A stretch of DNA of 64,000 bases from contig JARPUW010000572.1 of NCBI GenBank assembly GCA_030533445.1, forward strand, positions 47,407 through 111,406, in the 5' to 3' direction. Source of the DNA: Cyprinodon diabolis (lineage: Eukaryota > Chordata > Actinopteri > Cyprinodontiformes > Cyprinodontidae). Made by a program: the position numbers and the translations under genes. A model generated the notes under the pieces. The model did no database searches. It saw only the letters and a program-made list of their open reading frames with translations, and was not told where the DNA came from. Position 1 is the first letter of the stretch, and each line of letters begins with the position of its first letter. Below are positions 19,742 to 32,551 of the stretch, in pieces.

Positions 19742-22700
19742 GTGGGTCCAGAGATTTCAGTCTACAAACTGACCAAAAATGGTGACTCTAGCTATAAATA
19801 TGTGGCCGTGAGGGCGAGTTTAAAATGTTTTTTTGTGTTTAAAAAACGCCTGCCTCACACTCTAGCTTTTCAGTTGCTCCACTCTAGCAGGCTGGATTTT
19901 GCTAAAACTTTGTGGCGCTTGAGGTCTGATTATACAAAAACCGTAGCAGTTATCAACATACCGTCTTCAGTTTTAAATAGACGAAGGATTTATCTACAAA
20001 CTGAGCTTCAAACTGTTTTTCTAGGTGAATGTATGCCGACACAGTGAAGTGCTGTTTTTTATGCTTTTTTTTTCCTCTCCCCATTCATTTCCTATGGGAT
20101 TTTTTTGCGACGTTTTCGCTAATAATTCGCAAACCTTCGGACTAATGAGAAAGTTTTATACAAGCACACATCACCCCATTGGTCCCGACGCGTGTGCCAA
20201 CTTTGGGCCCGATCCGCCAAACCGTGCGGGACTAGTTACGCGCCGAAGTTTTGGGTATACGGGAGAATTATAATAACTAGAAAATTTCTAAAGAAATTTT
20301 GAGGGGGGCCACCTACTGCCCGTCTGGGGAACCGGGCCAATAGGGCCCTGGCAAGTGACGTCGGGGCTCCCCAGACCAACTGCTTACGCCTTTGAGGGCT
20401 GCTGAGGGAAGGAAAGAGGGCAAGTTCATGGGCAAAGAGAGCTGTGTGCCACTTGTGCTGAAATCTGGGAAATAGACGTGCACAGCGTATGATGCACAAG
20501 GGTAATATGGGTTGTCCATATTGAAACACAGTGGGTAAAGCCCAGTTGGCGGGCTTCGTCCGCCTGCTAGGAGCCATCTCAGTGAAGAAAAAAATCACCA
20601 ATGGCGGGCTCTGCCCGCCTTCTAAGAGCCATTGCAGTGATGAAATCACCAATGGCGGGCTCCGCCCGCCTGCTAAGAGCCATTGCAGTGATGTAATCAC
20701 CTTTGGCGGGCTCCGCCCGCCTGTTACCATTGGCGGGCTCCGCCCGCCTTCTAAGAGCCATTGCAGTGATGAAATCACCAATGGCAATGAGCAATATGCC
20801 AGAATGTATGAGTGTGTATAAGGAAGAGGCTTTTATTCTGTAGAGTCCTTGTAGTCTTATTTTGAAAGTCTATCATGAATGTGCATCAAAAGATGGGTCA
20901 CGCCCAGCAGTGATATGGAATCCATTTCCAAATGTTAAATCACTGGTTTTCCATGTTATTAGGTGAATAGTTGCTGTATTACAGAGTAAATGGGAGACTT
21001 TTATTGTGAAATTTGCTCTGGGGTGTGTTTTGAAAAGGTCACTAGAGTCTAATAAAAACAACCTGGAAGAGTTTGGGTCATAATGTTGAGCCATTTGCAT
21101 CAATTAATGCATTAGTATAATCTAGAGGCTTTTATTTTGTAGGGTCCCTGGAGTCTTATTTTGAAAGTCCAACAGAGTTGTGTTTATAGAAAATGTTTAG
21201 ACCCGTCAATGATAGTTGATTACTTTCCAATCGTTAAATCACTCTTTTTCCATGTTATTAGGGCAGTAGATGAAGCGGAAATGGGAGGCTTTTATTTTGA
21301 AATTTGCTATAGGGTGTGTTTTAAACAGTCTCCTAGAGTCTATTCTCTAAAACGGGGTTGAGTTTGGGTCATAATGTTGAGCCATATAGGGCAATAAATA
21401 TATGTAAAAAATATAGAGGCTTTTATTTTGTAGGGTCCCTGGAGTCTTATTTTGAAAGTCTATCAGTGCTGAGTGGCAAGGGAAGTGTCATGGACAGCAG
21501 TCATATAGTATCCATTTCCCAATGTTAAATCAGTCCTTTCACCCTCCATTAGATTAATATGTGCTGTTTAAAACAGCAGAGGTAAAATCTGTTTGAAGCT
21601 TGGTAACCTTGACAACGCTTAACGAGCCTCTCACTGACACAGACAACAGCTGCACTCACTATTGGTTTCTTCTTCCCAGGCTTTTTTGTATGGGAAGAAC
21701 GGCACCGAACAAACAACTACTGATCAAAAACCGTATGAGTTATTCAAAAAACATTTTCACCATGAGCATCAGCAATCCTTCGACTCCAACTATACCAACT
21801 TTGGTGTATGTGTGTCATTCAGAAAAATATTTATGACGAGTTGAAAACACATAGTCTGATTCGTTTCTCTCCCATCTTCAGCTCAAAAAGAATAGAGAAA
21901 GGCTGAAACTCTCATCGACTTTAGGTTGGTCTGGAGGGTTTTTAAGGAAAAGTATTAATCCTACCGTAATTCCGAAGACATTGTGTGAGTCCAGAGGTTT
22001 CAGTCTACAAACTGACCAAAAATGGTGACTGTAGCTCCAAATATGTGGCCGTGAGGGCGAGAATAAGATGTTTGATCTTAAAAAAATGGCCGCCTCACAC
22101 TAAGATTTCAGCAGCTGCACTCTAGCAGGCTGCTGCAGAAGCTAACTGTCAGCTAGCTTCCAGGTGCTTACCCTCCGAACAAACGACTGCTGAGCAAAAA
22201 CCGTAAAAGGTATCTGAAAAATTCTTTCAGTGAAAGCAACATCTATCCTTTGTCTCAGACTGGGGTAACCTTCATGTCTGTAGGTCTTTCACAACCCAAA
22301 AAGAAGCAAAAACAAAATGGTTGGCCCACCTGCTCCTCCCTTTCTTTTAACTGCAGGACCTCACTCTCACTCACCTTTCAGCTGCTAAAGCACCCCTCCG
22401 AACAAACGACTGCTGAGTAAAAACCATAAAAGGTATCTCAAAAATTATTTTTATCTAAGCGACAGCTATATCTTGTCTTCAATTGGAGTAACTTTCATGG
22501 CTGTAGGTCATCTACAACCTGAATGGGAAGAGAAAGAAAAAGAAAAAACGTTTCGTCACACATGAGCTTCTAATTGAGCTAGCTGCAGCAGGTCACTCAC
22601 CCAGCTTTGAGGTGCTTAAAATGTCCTCCGAACAAACGACTGCTGAGCAAAAACCGTATGAGTTATTCAAAAAATTCTTTCACCGTGAGCGTCAGCCATC

Positions 22701-22908
22701 CTTCGACTCCAACTATGCCAACTTTGGTGTATGTGTGTCATTCAGAAAAATATTTATGACGAGTTTAAAACACATAGTCTGATTCGTTTTTCTCCCCTCT
22801 TCTGCTCCAAAACCAATGAAAAACGGCTCTGATTTTCATCGACTTTAGGTCGGTCTGGAGGGTTTTTAAGGAAAAGTATTAATCCTACCGTAATTCCGAA
22901 GATATTGT
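19742..22908. repeat. Unit 7 (3167 bp), class I, no foldback
   Basis: (TAA)2. Block C is 20548-20785, with the first GC hairpin changed to cttcgtccgcc. Block B is 20826-21601. The tail from about 22200 onward carries a linked set of variants (gcaaaaacaaaatgg, acaacctgaatgg, cacacatgagc, ctcacccagctttgagg). The same set recurs in the tail of unit 9, 6435 bp downstream. Confidence 0.98.
20548..20785. repeat. C minisatellite, unit 7, class I
   Basis: 238 bp, five copies. The first copy has tcgtccgcc, a CpG-to-TpG type change seen on the opposite strand. Confidence 0.95.
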
Positions 22909-23479
22909 GTGGGTCCAGAGATTTCAGTCTACAAACTGACCAAAAATGGTGACTCTAGCTATAAATATGTGGCCGTGAGGGCGAGTTTAAAATGTTATTT
23001 TGTGTTTAAAAAACGCCTGCCTCACACTCTAGCTTTTCAGTTGCTCCACTCTAGCAGGCTGGATTTTGCTAAAACTTTGTGGCGCTTGAGGTCTGATTAT
23101 ACAAAAACCGTAGCAGTTATCAACATACCGTCTTCAGTTTTAAATAGAGGAAGGATTTATCTACAAACTGAGCTTCAAACTGTTTTTCTAGGTGAATGTA
23201 TGCCGACACAGTGAAGTGCTGTTTTTTATGCTTTTTTTTACCTCTTCCCATTCATTTCCTATGGGATTTTTTTGCGACGTTTTCGCTAATAATTCGCAAA
23301 CCTTCGGACTAATGAGAAAGTTTTATACAAGCACACATCACCCCATTGGTCCCAACGCGTGTGCCAACTTTGGGCCCGATCCGCCAAACCGTGCGGGACT
23401 AGTTACGTGCCGAAGTTTTGGGTATACGGGAGAATTATAATAATAATAATAATACGCGGAATAAATATGTGCAATAGTA

Positions 23480-23555
23480 GTAGGTGGGCCATGCCTTCGG
23501 CATGTGGCCCCCCAACTAGAAAATTTCTAAAGAAATTTTGAGGGGGGCCACCTAC
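23480..23555. mobile_element. Foldback element, full, unit 8
   Basis: Identical in layout to the unit 6 copy, preceded by (TAA)5 and tacgcggaataaatatg. Confidence 0.5.
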
Positions 23556-23786
23556 TGCCCGTCTGGGGAACCGGGCCAATACGGCCCTGGCAAGTGATGT
23601 CGGGGCTCCCCAGACCAACTGCTTATGCCTTTGAGGGCTGCTGAGGGAAGGAAAGAGGGCTAGGTCATGGGCAAAGAGAGCTGTGTGCCACCTGTGCTGA
23701 AATCTGGGTAATAGACGTGCACAGCGTATGATGCACAAGGGTAATATGGGTTGTCCATATTGAACCGCAGTGGGTAAAGCTCAGTT

Positions 23787-24052
23787 GGTGGGCTCCGCCC
23801 GCCTGCTAGGAGCCCTTGCAGCGATGAAAAAAATCCCCAATGGCGGGCATTGCCCGCCTGCTAAGAGCCATTGCAGTGATGAAATCACCAATGGCGGGCT
23901 CCGCCCGCCTGCTAGGAGCCATTGCAGTGATGAAAAAAATCACCATTGGCGGGCTCCGCCCGCCTCCTAACAGCCATTGCAGTGATGAAATCACCAATGG
24001 CGGGCTCCGCCCGCCTTCTAAGAGCCATTGCAGTGATGAAATTACAAATGGC
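23787..24052. repeat. C minisatellite, unit 8, long class III-like
   Basis: 266 bp, five near-full copies (55+51+55+51+51) and no short copy. Two copies carry the gatgaaaaaaatc form. This is the largest C block in the window and may approximate the state before copies were lost. Confidence 0.95.
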
Positions 24053-26176
24053 TATAAGCAATATGCCAGAATGTATGAGTGTGTATAAGGAAGAGGCTTT
24101 TATTTTGTAGAGTCCCTGTAGTCTTATTTTGAAAGTCTATCATGGAAGTGCATCTATAGATGGGTCATGCCCAGCAGTGATATAGAATCCATTTCCAAAT
24201 GTTAAATCACTGGTTTTCCATGTTATTAGGTGAATAGTTCCTGTATTACAGAGTAAATGGGGGACTTTTATTGTGAAATTTGCTCTGGGGTGTGTTTTGA
24301 AAAGGTCACTAGAGTCTAATAAAAACAACCTGGAAGAGTTTGGGTCATAATGTTGAGCCATTTGCATCAATTAATGCATTAGTATAATCTAGAGGCTTTT
24401 ATTTTGTAGGGTCCCTGGAGTCTTATTTTGAAAGTCCAACAGAGTTGTGTTTAGAGAAAATGTTCAGACCCATCAATGATAGTTGATGACTTTCCAATCG
24501 TTAAATCACTCTTTTTCCATTTTATTAGGGCAGTAGATGAAGCGGAAATGGGAGGCTTTTATTTTGAAATTTGCCATAGGGTGTGTTTTAAACAGTCTCC
24601 TAGAGTCTATTCTCTAAAATGGGGTTGAGTTTGGGTCATAATGTTGAGCCATATAGGGCAATAAATATATGTAAAAAATATAGAGGCTTTTATTTTGAAG
24701 GGTCCCTGGAGTCTTATTTTGAAAGTCTATCAGTGCTGAGTGGCAAGGGAAGTGTCATGGACGGCAGTCATATAGTATCCATTTCCCAATGTTAAATCAG
24801 TGCTTTCACCCTCCATTAGATTAATATGTGCTGTTTAAAACAGCAGAGGTAAAATCTGTTTGAAGCTTGGTAACCTTGACAACGCTTAACGAGCCTCTCA
24901 CTGACACAGACAACAGCTGCACTCACTATTGGTTTCTTCTTCCCAGGCTTTTTTGTATGGGAAGAACGGCACCGAACAAACGACTACTGATCAAAAACCG
25001 TATGAGTTATTCAAAAAACATTTTCACCATGAGCATCAGCAATCCTTCGACTCCAACTATACCAACTTTGGTGTATGTGTGTCATTCAGAAAAATATTTA
25101 TGACGAGTTGAAAACACATAGTCTGATTCGTTTTTCTCCCATCTTCAGCTCAAAAAGAATGGAGAAAGGCTGAAACTCTCATCCACTTTAGGTTGGTCTG
25201 GAGGGTTTTTAAGGCAAAGTATTAATCCTACCGTAATTCCGAAGACATTGTGTGAGTCCAGAGGTTTCAGTCTACAAACTGACCAAAAATGGTGACTGTA
25301 GCTCCAAATATGTGGCCGTGAGGGCGAGAATAAGATGTTTGATCTTAAAAAATGGCCGCCTCACACTAAGATTTCAGCAGCTGCACTCTAGCAGGCTGCT
25401 GCAGAAGCTAACTGTCAGCTAGCTTCCAGGTGCTTACCCTCCGAACAAACGACTGCTGAGCAAAAACCGTAAAAGATATCTGAAAAATTCTTTCAGTGAA
25501 AGCAACATCTATCCTTTGTCTCAGACTGGGGTAACCTTCATGTCTGTAGGTCTTTCACAACCCAAAACGAAGCACAAACAAAATGGTTGGCCCACCTGCT
25601 CCTCCCTTTGTTTGAACTGCAGGACCTCACTCTCACTCACCTTTTAGCTGCTAAAGCACCCCTCCGAACAAACGACTGCTGAGTAAAAACCGTAAAAGGT
25701 ATCTGAAAAATTCTTTTTATCTAAGCGACAGCTATATCTTGTCTTCAATTGGAGTAACTTTCATGGCTGTAGGTCATCTACAAACTGAATGGGAAGAGAA
25801 AGAAAAAGAAAAAACGTTTCATCACACCTAAGCTTCTAATTGAGCTAGCTGCAGCAGGTCACTGTCACTCAGCTTTCAGGTGCTTAAAATGTCCTCCGAA
25901 CAAACGACTGCTGAGCAAAAACCGTATGAGTTATTCAAAAAATTTTTTCACCGTGAGCGTCAGTCATCCTTCGACTCCAACTATGCCAACTTTGGTGTAT
26001 GTGTGTCATTCAGAAAAATATTTATGACGAGTTTAAAACACATAGTCGGATTCGTTTTTCTCCCCTCTTCTGCTCCAAAACCAATGAAAAACGGCTCTGA
26101 TTTTCATCGACTTTAGGTCGGTCTGGAGGGTTTTTAAGGAAAAGTATTAATCCTACCGTAATTCCGAAGATATTGT

Positions 26177-29100
26177 GTGGGTCCAGAGATTTCAGTCTAC
26201 AAACTGACCAAAAATGGTGACTCTAGCTATAAATATGTGGCCGTGAGGGCGAGTTTAAAATGTTTTTTTGTGTTTAAAAAACGCCTGCCTCACACTCTAG
26301 CTTTTCAGTTGCTCCACTCTAGCAGGCTGGATTTTGCTAAAACTTTGTGGCGCTTGAGGTCTGATTATACAAAAACCGTAGCAGTTATCAACATACCGTC
26401 TTCAGTTTTAAATAGACGAAGGATTTATCTACAAACTGAGCTTCAAACTGTTTTTCTAGGTGAATGTATGCCGACACAGTGAAGTGCTGTTTTTTATGCT
26501 TTTTTTTTCCTCTCCCCATTCATTTCCTATGGGATTTTTTTGCGACGTTTTCGCTAATAATTCGCAAACCTTCGGACTAATGAGAAAGTTTTATACAAGC
26601 ACACATCACCCCATTGGTCCCGACGCGTGTGCCAACTTTGGGCCCGATCCGCCAAACCGTGCGGGACTAGTTACGCGCCGAAGTTTTGGGTATACGGGAG
26701 AATTATAATAACTAGAAAATTTCTAAAGAAATTTTGAGGGGGGCCACCTACTGCCCGTCTGGGGAACCGGGCCAATACGGCCCTGGCAAGTGACGTCGGG
26801 GCTCCCCAGACCAACTGCTTACGCCTTTGAGGGCTGCTGAGGGAAGGAAAGAGGGCAAGTTCATGGGCAAAGAGAGCTGTGTGCCACTTGTGCTGAAATC
26901 TGGGAAATAGACGTGCACAGCGTATGATGCACAAGGGTAATATGGGTTGTCCATATTGAAACACAGTGGGTAAAGCCCAGTTGGCGGGCTTCGCCCGTCT
27001 GCTAGGAGCCATCTCAGTGAAGAAAAAAATCACCAATGGCGGGCTCTGCCCGCCTTCTAAGAGCCATTGCAGTGATGAAATCACCAATGGCGGGCTCCGC
27101 CCGCCTGCTAAGAGCCATTGCAGTGATGTATTCACCTTTGGCAGGCTCCGCCCGCCTGTTACCATTGGCGGGCTCCGCCCGCCTTCTAAGAGCCATTGCA
27201 GTGATGAAATCACCAATGGCAATGAGCAATATGCCAGAATGTATGAGTGTGTATAAGGAAGAGGCTTTTATTCTGTAGAGTCCTTGTAGTCTTATTTTGA
27301 AAGTCTATCATGAATGTGCATCAAAAGATGGGTCACGCCCAGCAGTGATATAGAATCCATTTCCAAATGATAAATCACTGGTTTTCCATGTTATTAGTTG
27401 AATAGTTGCTGAATTACAGAGTAAATGGGAGACTTTTATTGTGAAATTTGCTCTGGGGTGTGTTTTGAAAAGGTCACTAGCGTCTAATAAAAACAACCTG
27501 GAAGAGTTTGGGTCATATTGTTGAGCCATTTGCATCAATTAATGCATTAGTATAATCTAGAGGCTTTTATTTTTTAGGGTCCCTGGAGTCTTATTTTGAA
27601 AGTCCAACAGAGTTGTGTTTATAGAAAATGTTCAGACCCGTCAATGATAGTTGATTACTTTCCAATCGTTAAATCACTCTTTTTCCATGTTATTAGGGCA
27701 GTAGATGAAGCGGAAATGGGAGGCTTTTATTTTGAAATTTGCTATAGGGTGTGTTTTAAACAGTCTCCTAGAGTCTATTCTCTAAAACGGGGTTGAGTTT
27801 GGGTCATAATGTTGAGCCATATAGGGCAATAAATATATGTAAAAAATATAGAGGCTTTTATTTTGTAGGGTCCCTGGAGTCTTATTTTGAAAGTCTATCA
27901 GGGTTGAGTGTCATGGGAAGTGTCATGGACAGCAGTCATATAGTATCCATTTCCCAATGTTAAATCAGTCCTTTCACCCTCCATTAGATTAATATGTGCT
28001 TTTTAAAACAGCAGAGGTAAAATCTGTTTGAAGCTTGGTAACCTTGACAACGCTTAAGGAGCCTCTCACTGACACAGACAACAGCTGCACTCACTATTGG
28101 TTTCTTCTTCCCAGGCTTTTTTGTATGGGAAGAACGGCACCGAACAAACGACTACTGATCAAAAACCGTATGAGTTATTCAAAAAACATTTTCACCATGA
28201 GCATCAGCAATCCTTCGACTCCAACTATACCAACTTTGGTGTATGTGTGTCATACAGAAAAATATTTATGACGAGTTGAAAACACATAGTCTGATTCGTT
28301 TCTCTCCCATCTTCAGCTCAAAAAGAATAGAGAAAGGCTGAAACTCTCATCGACTTTAGGTTGGTCTGGAGGGTTTTTAAGGAAAAGTATTAATCCTACC
28401 GTAATTCTGAAGACATTGTGTGAGTCCAGAGGTTTCAGTCTACAAACTGACCAAAAATGGTGACTGTAGCTCCAAATATGTGGCCGTGAGGGCGAGAATA
28501 AGATGTTTGATCTTAAAAAAATGGCCGCCTCACACTAAGATTTCAGCAGCTGCACTCTAGCAGGCTGCTGCAGAAGCTAACTGTCAGCTAGCTTCCAGGT
28601 GCTTACCCTCCGAACAAACGACTGCTGAGCAAAAACCGTAAAAGGTATCTGAAAAATTCTTTCAGTGAAAGCAACATCTATCCTTTGTCTCAGACTGGGG
28701 TAACCTTCATGTCTGTAGGTCTTTCACAACCCAAAACGAAGCAAAAACAAAATGGTTGGCCCACCTGCTCCTCCCTTTCTTTTAACTGCAGGACCTCACT
28801 CTCACTCACCTTTCAGCTGCTAAAGCACCCCTCCGAACAAACGACTGCTGAGTAAAAACCATAAAAGGTATCTCAAAAATTATTTTTATCTAAGCGACAG
28901 CTATATCTTGTCTTCAATTGGAGTAACTTTCATGGCTGTAGGTCATCTACAACCTGAATGGGAAGAGAAAGAAAAAGAAAAAACGTTTCGTCACACATGA
29001 GCTTCTAATTGAGCTAGCTGCAGCAGGTCACTCACCCAGCTTTGAGGTGCTTAAAATGTCCTCCGAACAAACGACTGCTGAGCAAAAACCGTATGAGTTA

Positions 29101-29343
29101 TTCAAAAAATTCTTTCACCGTGAGCGTCAGCCATCCTTCGACTCCAACTATGCCAACTTTGGTGTATGTGTGTCATTCAGAAAAATATTTATGACGAGTT
29201 TAAAACACATAGTCTGATTCGTTTTTCTCCCCTCTTCTGCTCCAAAACCAATGAAAAACGGCTCTGATTTTCATCGACTTTAGGTCGGTCTGGAGGGTTT
29301 TTAAGGAAAAGTATTAATCCTACCGTAATTCCGAAGATATTGT
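26177..29343. repeat. Unit 9 (3167 bp), class I, no foldback
   Basis: (TAA)2. Block C is 26983-27220. Block B (27261-28036) has an unusually high density of private substitutions (aaatgataaatc, ttagttgaatag, gctgaattac, agcgtctaat, catattgttg, agggttgagtgtcatggg). This marks a stretch that has escaped recent conversion. The tail matches that of unit 7. Confidence 0.98.
26983..27220. repeat. C minisatellite, unit 9, class I
   Basis: 238 bp, five copies, with gcccgtctgc in copy 1, gtattcacc in copy 3 and ggcaggctcc in the short copy (the last also in unit 2). Confidence 0.95.
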
Positions 29344-29908
29344 GTGGGTCCAGAGATTTCAGTCTACAAACTGACCAAAAATGGTGACTCTAGCTATAAA
29401 TATGTGGCCGTGAGGGCGAGTTTAAAATGTTATTTTGTGTTTAAAAAACGCCTGCCTCACACTCTAGCTTTTCAGTTGCTCCACTCTAGCAGGCTGGATT
29501 TTGCTAAAACTTTGTGGCGCTTGAGGTCTGATTATACAAAAACCGTAGCAGTTATCAACATACCGTCTTCAGTTTTAAATAGAGGAAGGATTTATCTACA
29601 AACTGAGCTTCAAACTGTTTTTCTAGGTGAATGTATGCCGACACAGTGAAGTGCTGTTTTTTATGCTTTTTTTTACCTCTTCCCATTCATTTCCTATGGG
29701 ATTTTTTTGCGACGTTTTCGCTAATAATTCGCAAACCTTCGGACTAATGAGAAAGTTTTATACAAGCACACATCACCCCATTGGTCCCAACGCGTGTGCC
29801 AACTTTGGGCCCGATCCGCCAAACCGTGCGGGACTAGTTACGTGCCGAAGTTTTGGGTATACGGGAGAATTATAATAATAATACGCGGAATAAATATGTG
29901 CAATAGTA

Positions 29909-29984
29909 GTAGGTGGGCCATGCCTTCGGCATGTGGCCCCCCAACTAGAAAATTTCTAAAGAAATTTTGAGGGGGGCCACCTAC
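29909..29984. mobile_element. Foldback element, full, unit 10
   Basis: Same 76-bp structure, preceded by (TAA)3 rather than the (TAA)5 of unit 8, although the sequence to the left otherwise matches unit 8 closely. Confidence 0.5.
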
Positions 29985-30215
29985 TGCCCGTCTGGGGAAC
30001 CGGGCCAATACGGCCCTGGCAAGTGACGTCGGGGCTCCCCAGACCAACTGCTTACGCCTTTGAGGGCTGCTGAGGGAAGGAAAGAGGGCAAGTTCATGGG
30101 TAAAGAGAGCTGTGTGCCACTTGTGCTGAAATCTGGGAAATAGACGTGCACAGCGTATGATGCACAAGGGTAATATGGGTTGTCCATATTGAAACACAGT
30201 GGGTAAAGCCCAGTT

Positions 30216-30426
30216 GGCGGGCTTCGCCCGCCTGCGAGGAGCCATCTCAGTGAAGAAAAAAATCACCAATGGCGGGCTCTGCCCGCCTTCTAAGAGCCAT
30301 TGCAGTGATGAAATCACCAATGGCGGGCTCCGCCCGCCTGCTAAGAGCCATTGCAGTGATGTAATCACCTTTGGCGGGCTCCGCCCGCCTTCTAAGAGCC
30401 ATTGCAGTGATGAAATCACCAATGGC
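30216..30426. repeat. C minisatellite, unit 10, class II
   Basis: 211 bp, four copies, the same layout as unit 4, but here next to a full foldback. Confidence 0.95.
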
Positions 30427-32551
30427 AATGAGCAATATGCCAGAATGTATGAGTGTGTATAAGGAAGAGGCTTTTATTCTGTAGAGTCCTTGTAGTCTTA
30501 TTTTGAAAGTCTATCATGAATGTGCATCAAAAGATGGGTCACGCCCAGCAGTGATATAGAATCCATTTCCAAATGTTAAATCACTGGTTTTCCATGTTAT
30601 TAGGTGAATAGTTGCTGTATTACAGAGTAAATGGGAGACTTTTATTGTGAAATTTGCTCTGGGGTGTGTTTTGAAAAGGTCACTAGAGTCTAATAAAAAC
30701 AACCTGGAAGAGTTTGGGTCATAATGTTGAGCCATTTGCATCAATTAATGCATTACTATAATCTAGAGGCTTTTATTTTGTAGGGTCCCTGGAGTCTTAT
30801 TTTGAAAGTCCAACAGAGTTGTGTTTATAGAAAATGTTCAGACCCGTCAATGATAGTTGATTACTTTCCAATCGTTAAATCACTCTTTTTCCATGTTATT
30901 AGGGCAGTAGATGAAGCGGAAATGGGAGGCTTTTATTTTGAAATTTGCTATAGGGTGTGTTTTAAACAGTCTCCTAGAGTCTATTCTCTAAAACGGGGTT
31001 GAGTTTGGGTCATAATGTTGAGCCATATAGGGCAATAAATATATGTAAAAAATATAGAGGCTTTTATTTTGTAGGGTCCCTGGAGTCTTATTTTGAAAGT
31101 CTATCAGTGCTGAGTGGCAAGGGAAGTGTCATGGACAGCAGTCATATAGTATCCATTTCCCAATGTTAAATCAGTCCTTTCACCCTCCATTAGATTAATA
31201 TGTGCTGTTTAAAACAGCAGAGGTAAAATCTGTTTGAAGCTTGGTAACCTTGACAACGCTTAACGAGCCTCTCACTGACACAGACAACAGCTGCACTCAC
31301 TATTGGTTTCTTCTTCCCAGGCTTTTTTGTATGGGAAGAACGGCACCGAACAAACGACTACTGATCAAAAACCGTATGAGTTATTCAAAAAACATTTTCA
31401 CCATGAGCATCAGCAATCCTTCGACTCCAACTATACCAACTTTGGTGTATGTGTGTCATTCAGAAAAATATTTATGACGAGTTGAAAACACATAGTCTGA
31501 TTCGTTTCTCTCCCATCTTCAGCTCAAAAAGAATAGAGAAAGGCTGAAACTCTCATCGACTTTAGGTTGGTCTGGAGGGTTTTTAAGGAAAAGTATTAAT
31601 CCTACCGTAATTCCGAAGACATTGTGTGAGTCCAGAGGTTTCAGTCTACAAACTGACCAAAAATGGTGACTGTAGCTCCAAATATGTGGCCGTGAGGGCG
31701 AGAATAAGATGTTTGATCTTAAAAAAATGGCCGCCTCACACTAAGATTTCAGCAGCTGCACTCTAGCAGGCTGCTGCAGAAGCTAACTGTCAGCTAGCTT
31801 CCAGGTGCTTACCCTCCGAACAAACGACTGCTGAGCAAAAACCGTAAAAGATATCTGAAAAATTCTTTCAGTGAAAGCAACATCTATCCTTTGTCTCAGA
31901 CTGGGGTAACCTTCATGTCTGTAGGTCTTTCACAACCCAAAACGAAGCACAAACAAAATGGTTGGCCCACCTGCTCCTCCCTTTGTTTGAACTGCAGGAC
32001 CTCACTCTCACTCACCTTTTAGCTGCTAAAGCACCCCTCCGAACAAACGACTGCTGAGTAAAAACCGTAAAAGGTATCTGAAAAATTCTTTTTATCTAAG
32101 CGACAGCTATATCTTGTCTTCAATTGGAGTAACTTTCATGGCTGTAGGTCATCTACAAACTGAATGGGAAGAGAAAGAAAAAGAAAAAACGTTTCATCAC
32201 ACCTAAGCTTCTAATTGAGCTAGCTGCAGCAGGTCACTGTCACTCAGCTTTCAGGTGCTTAAAATGTCCTCCGAACAAACGACTGCTGAGCAAAAACCGT
32301 ATGAGTTATTCAAAAAATTTTTTCACCGTGAGCGTCAGTCATCCTTCGACTCCAACTATGCCAACTTTGGTGTATGTGTGTCATTCAGAAAAATATTTAT
32401 GACGAGTTTAAAACACATAGTCGGATTCGTTTTTCTCCCCTCTTCTGCTCCAAAACCAATGAAAAACGGCTCTGATTTTCATCGACTTTAGGTCGGTCTG
32501 GAGGGTTTTTAAGGAAAAGTATTAATCCTACCGTAATTCCGAAGATATTGT

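Larger units (their letters stand above)
22909..26176. repeat. Unit 8 (3268 bp), longest; class III-like with extra C copy, full foldback
   Basis: The longest unit in the window, combining a full foldback (23480-23555), (TAA)5 and the longest C block (23787-24052). Its L segment matches unit 10 (atgttattttg, aatagaggaag, cccaacgcg). Its C and B1 region is class III-like (gctaggtcatgg, atggaagtgc) but without all class III markers. B2 is diverged (tttagagaaaatg, gttgatgac). Block B is 24093-24868. It may be the least converted copy. Confidence 0.98.
29344..32551. repeat. Unit 10 (3208 bp), class II, full foldback
   Basis: The left 600 bp match unit 8 at an offset of 6435 bp. The foldback is 29909-29984. 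Block C (30216-30426) is class II rather than the class III-like form of unit 8, so haplotypes switch near the foldback. Block B is 30467-31242, with attactataatc at the B1/B2 junction, shared with units 12, 15 and 19. Confidence 0.98.
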
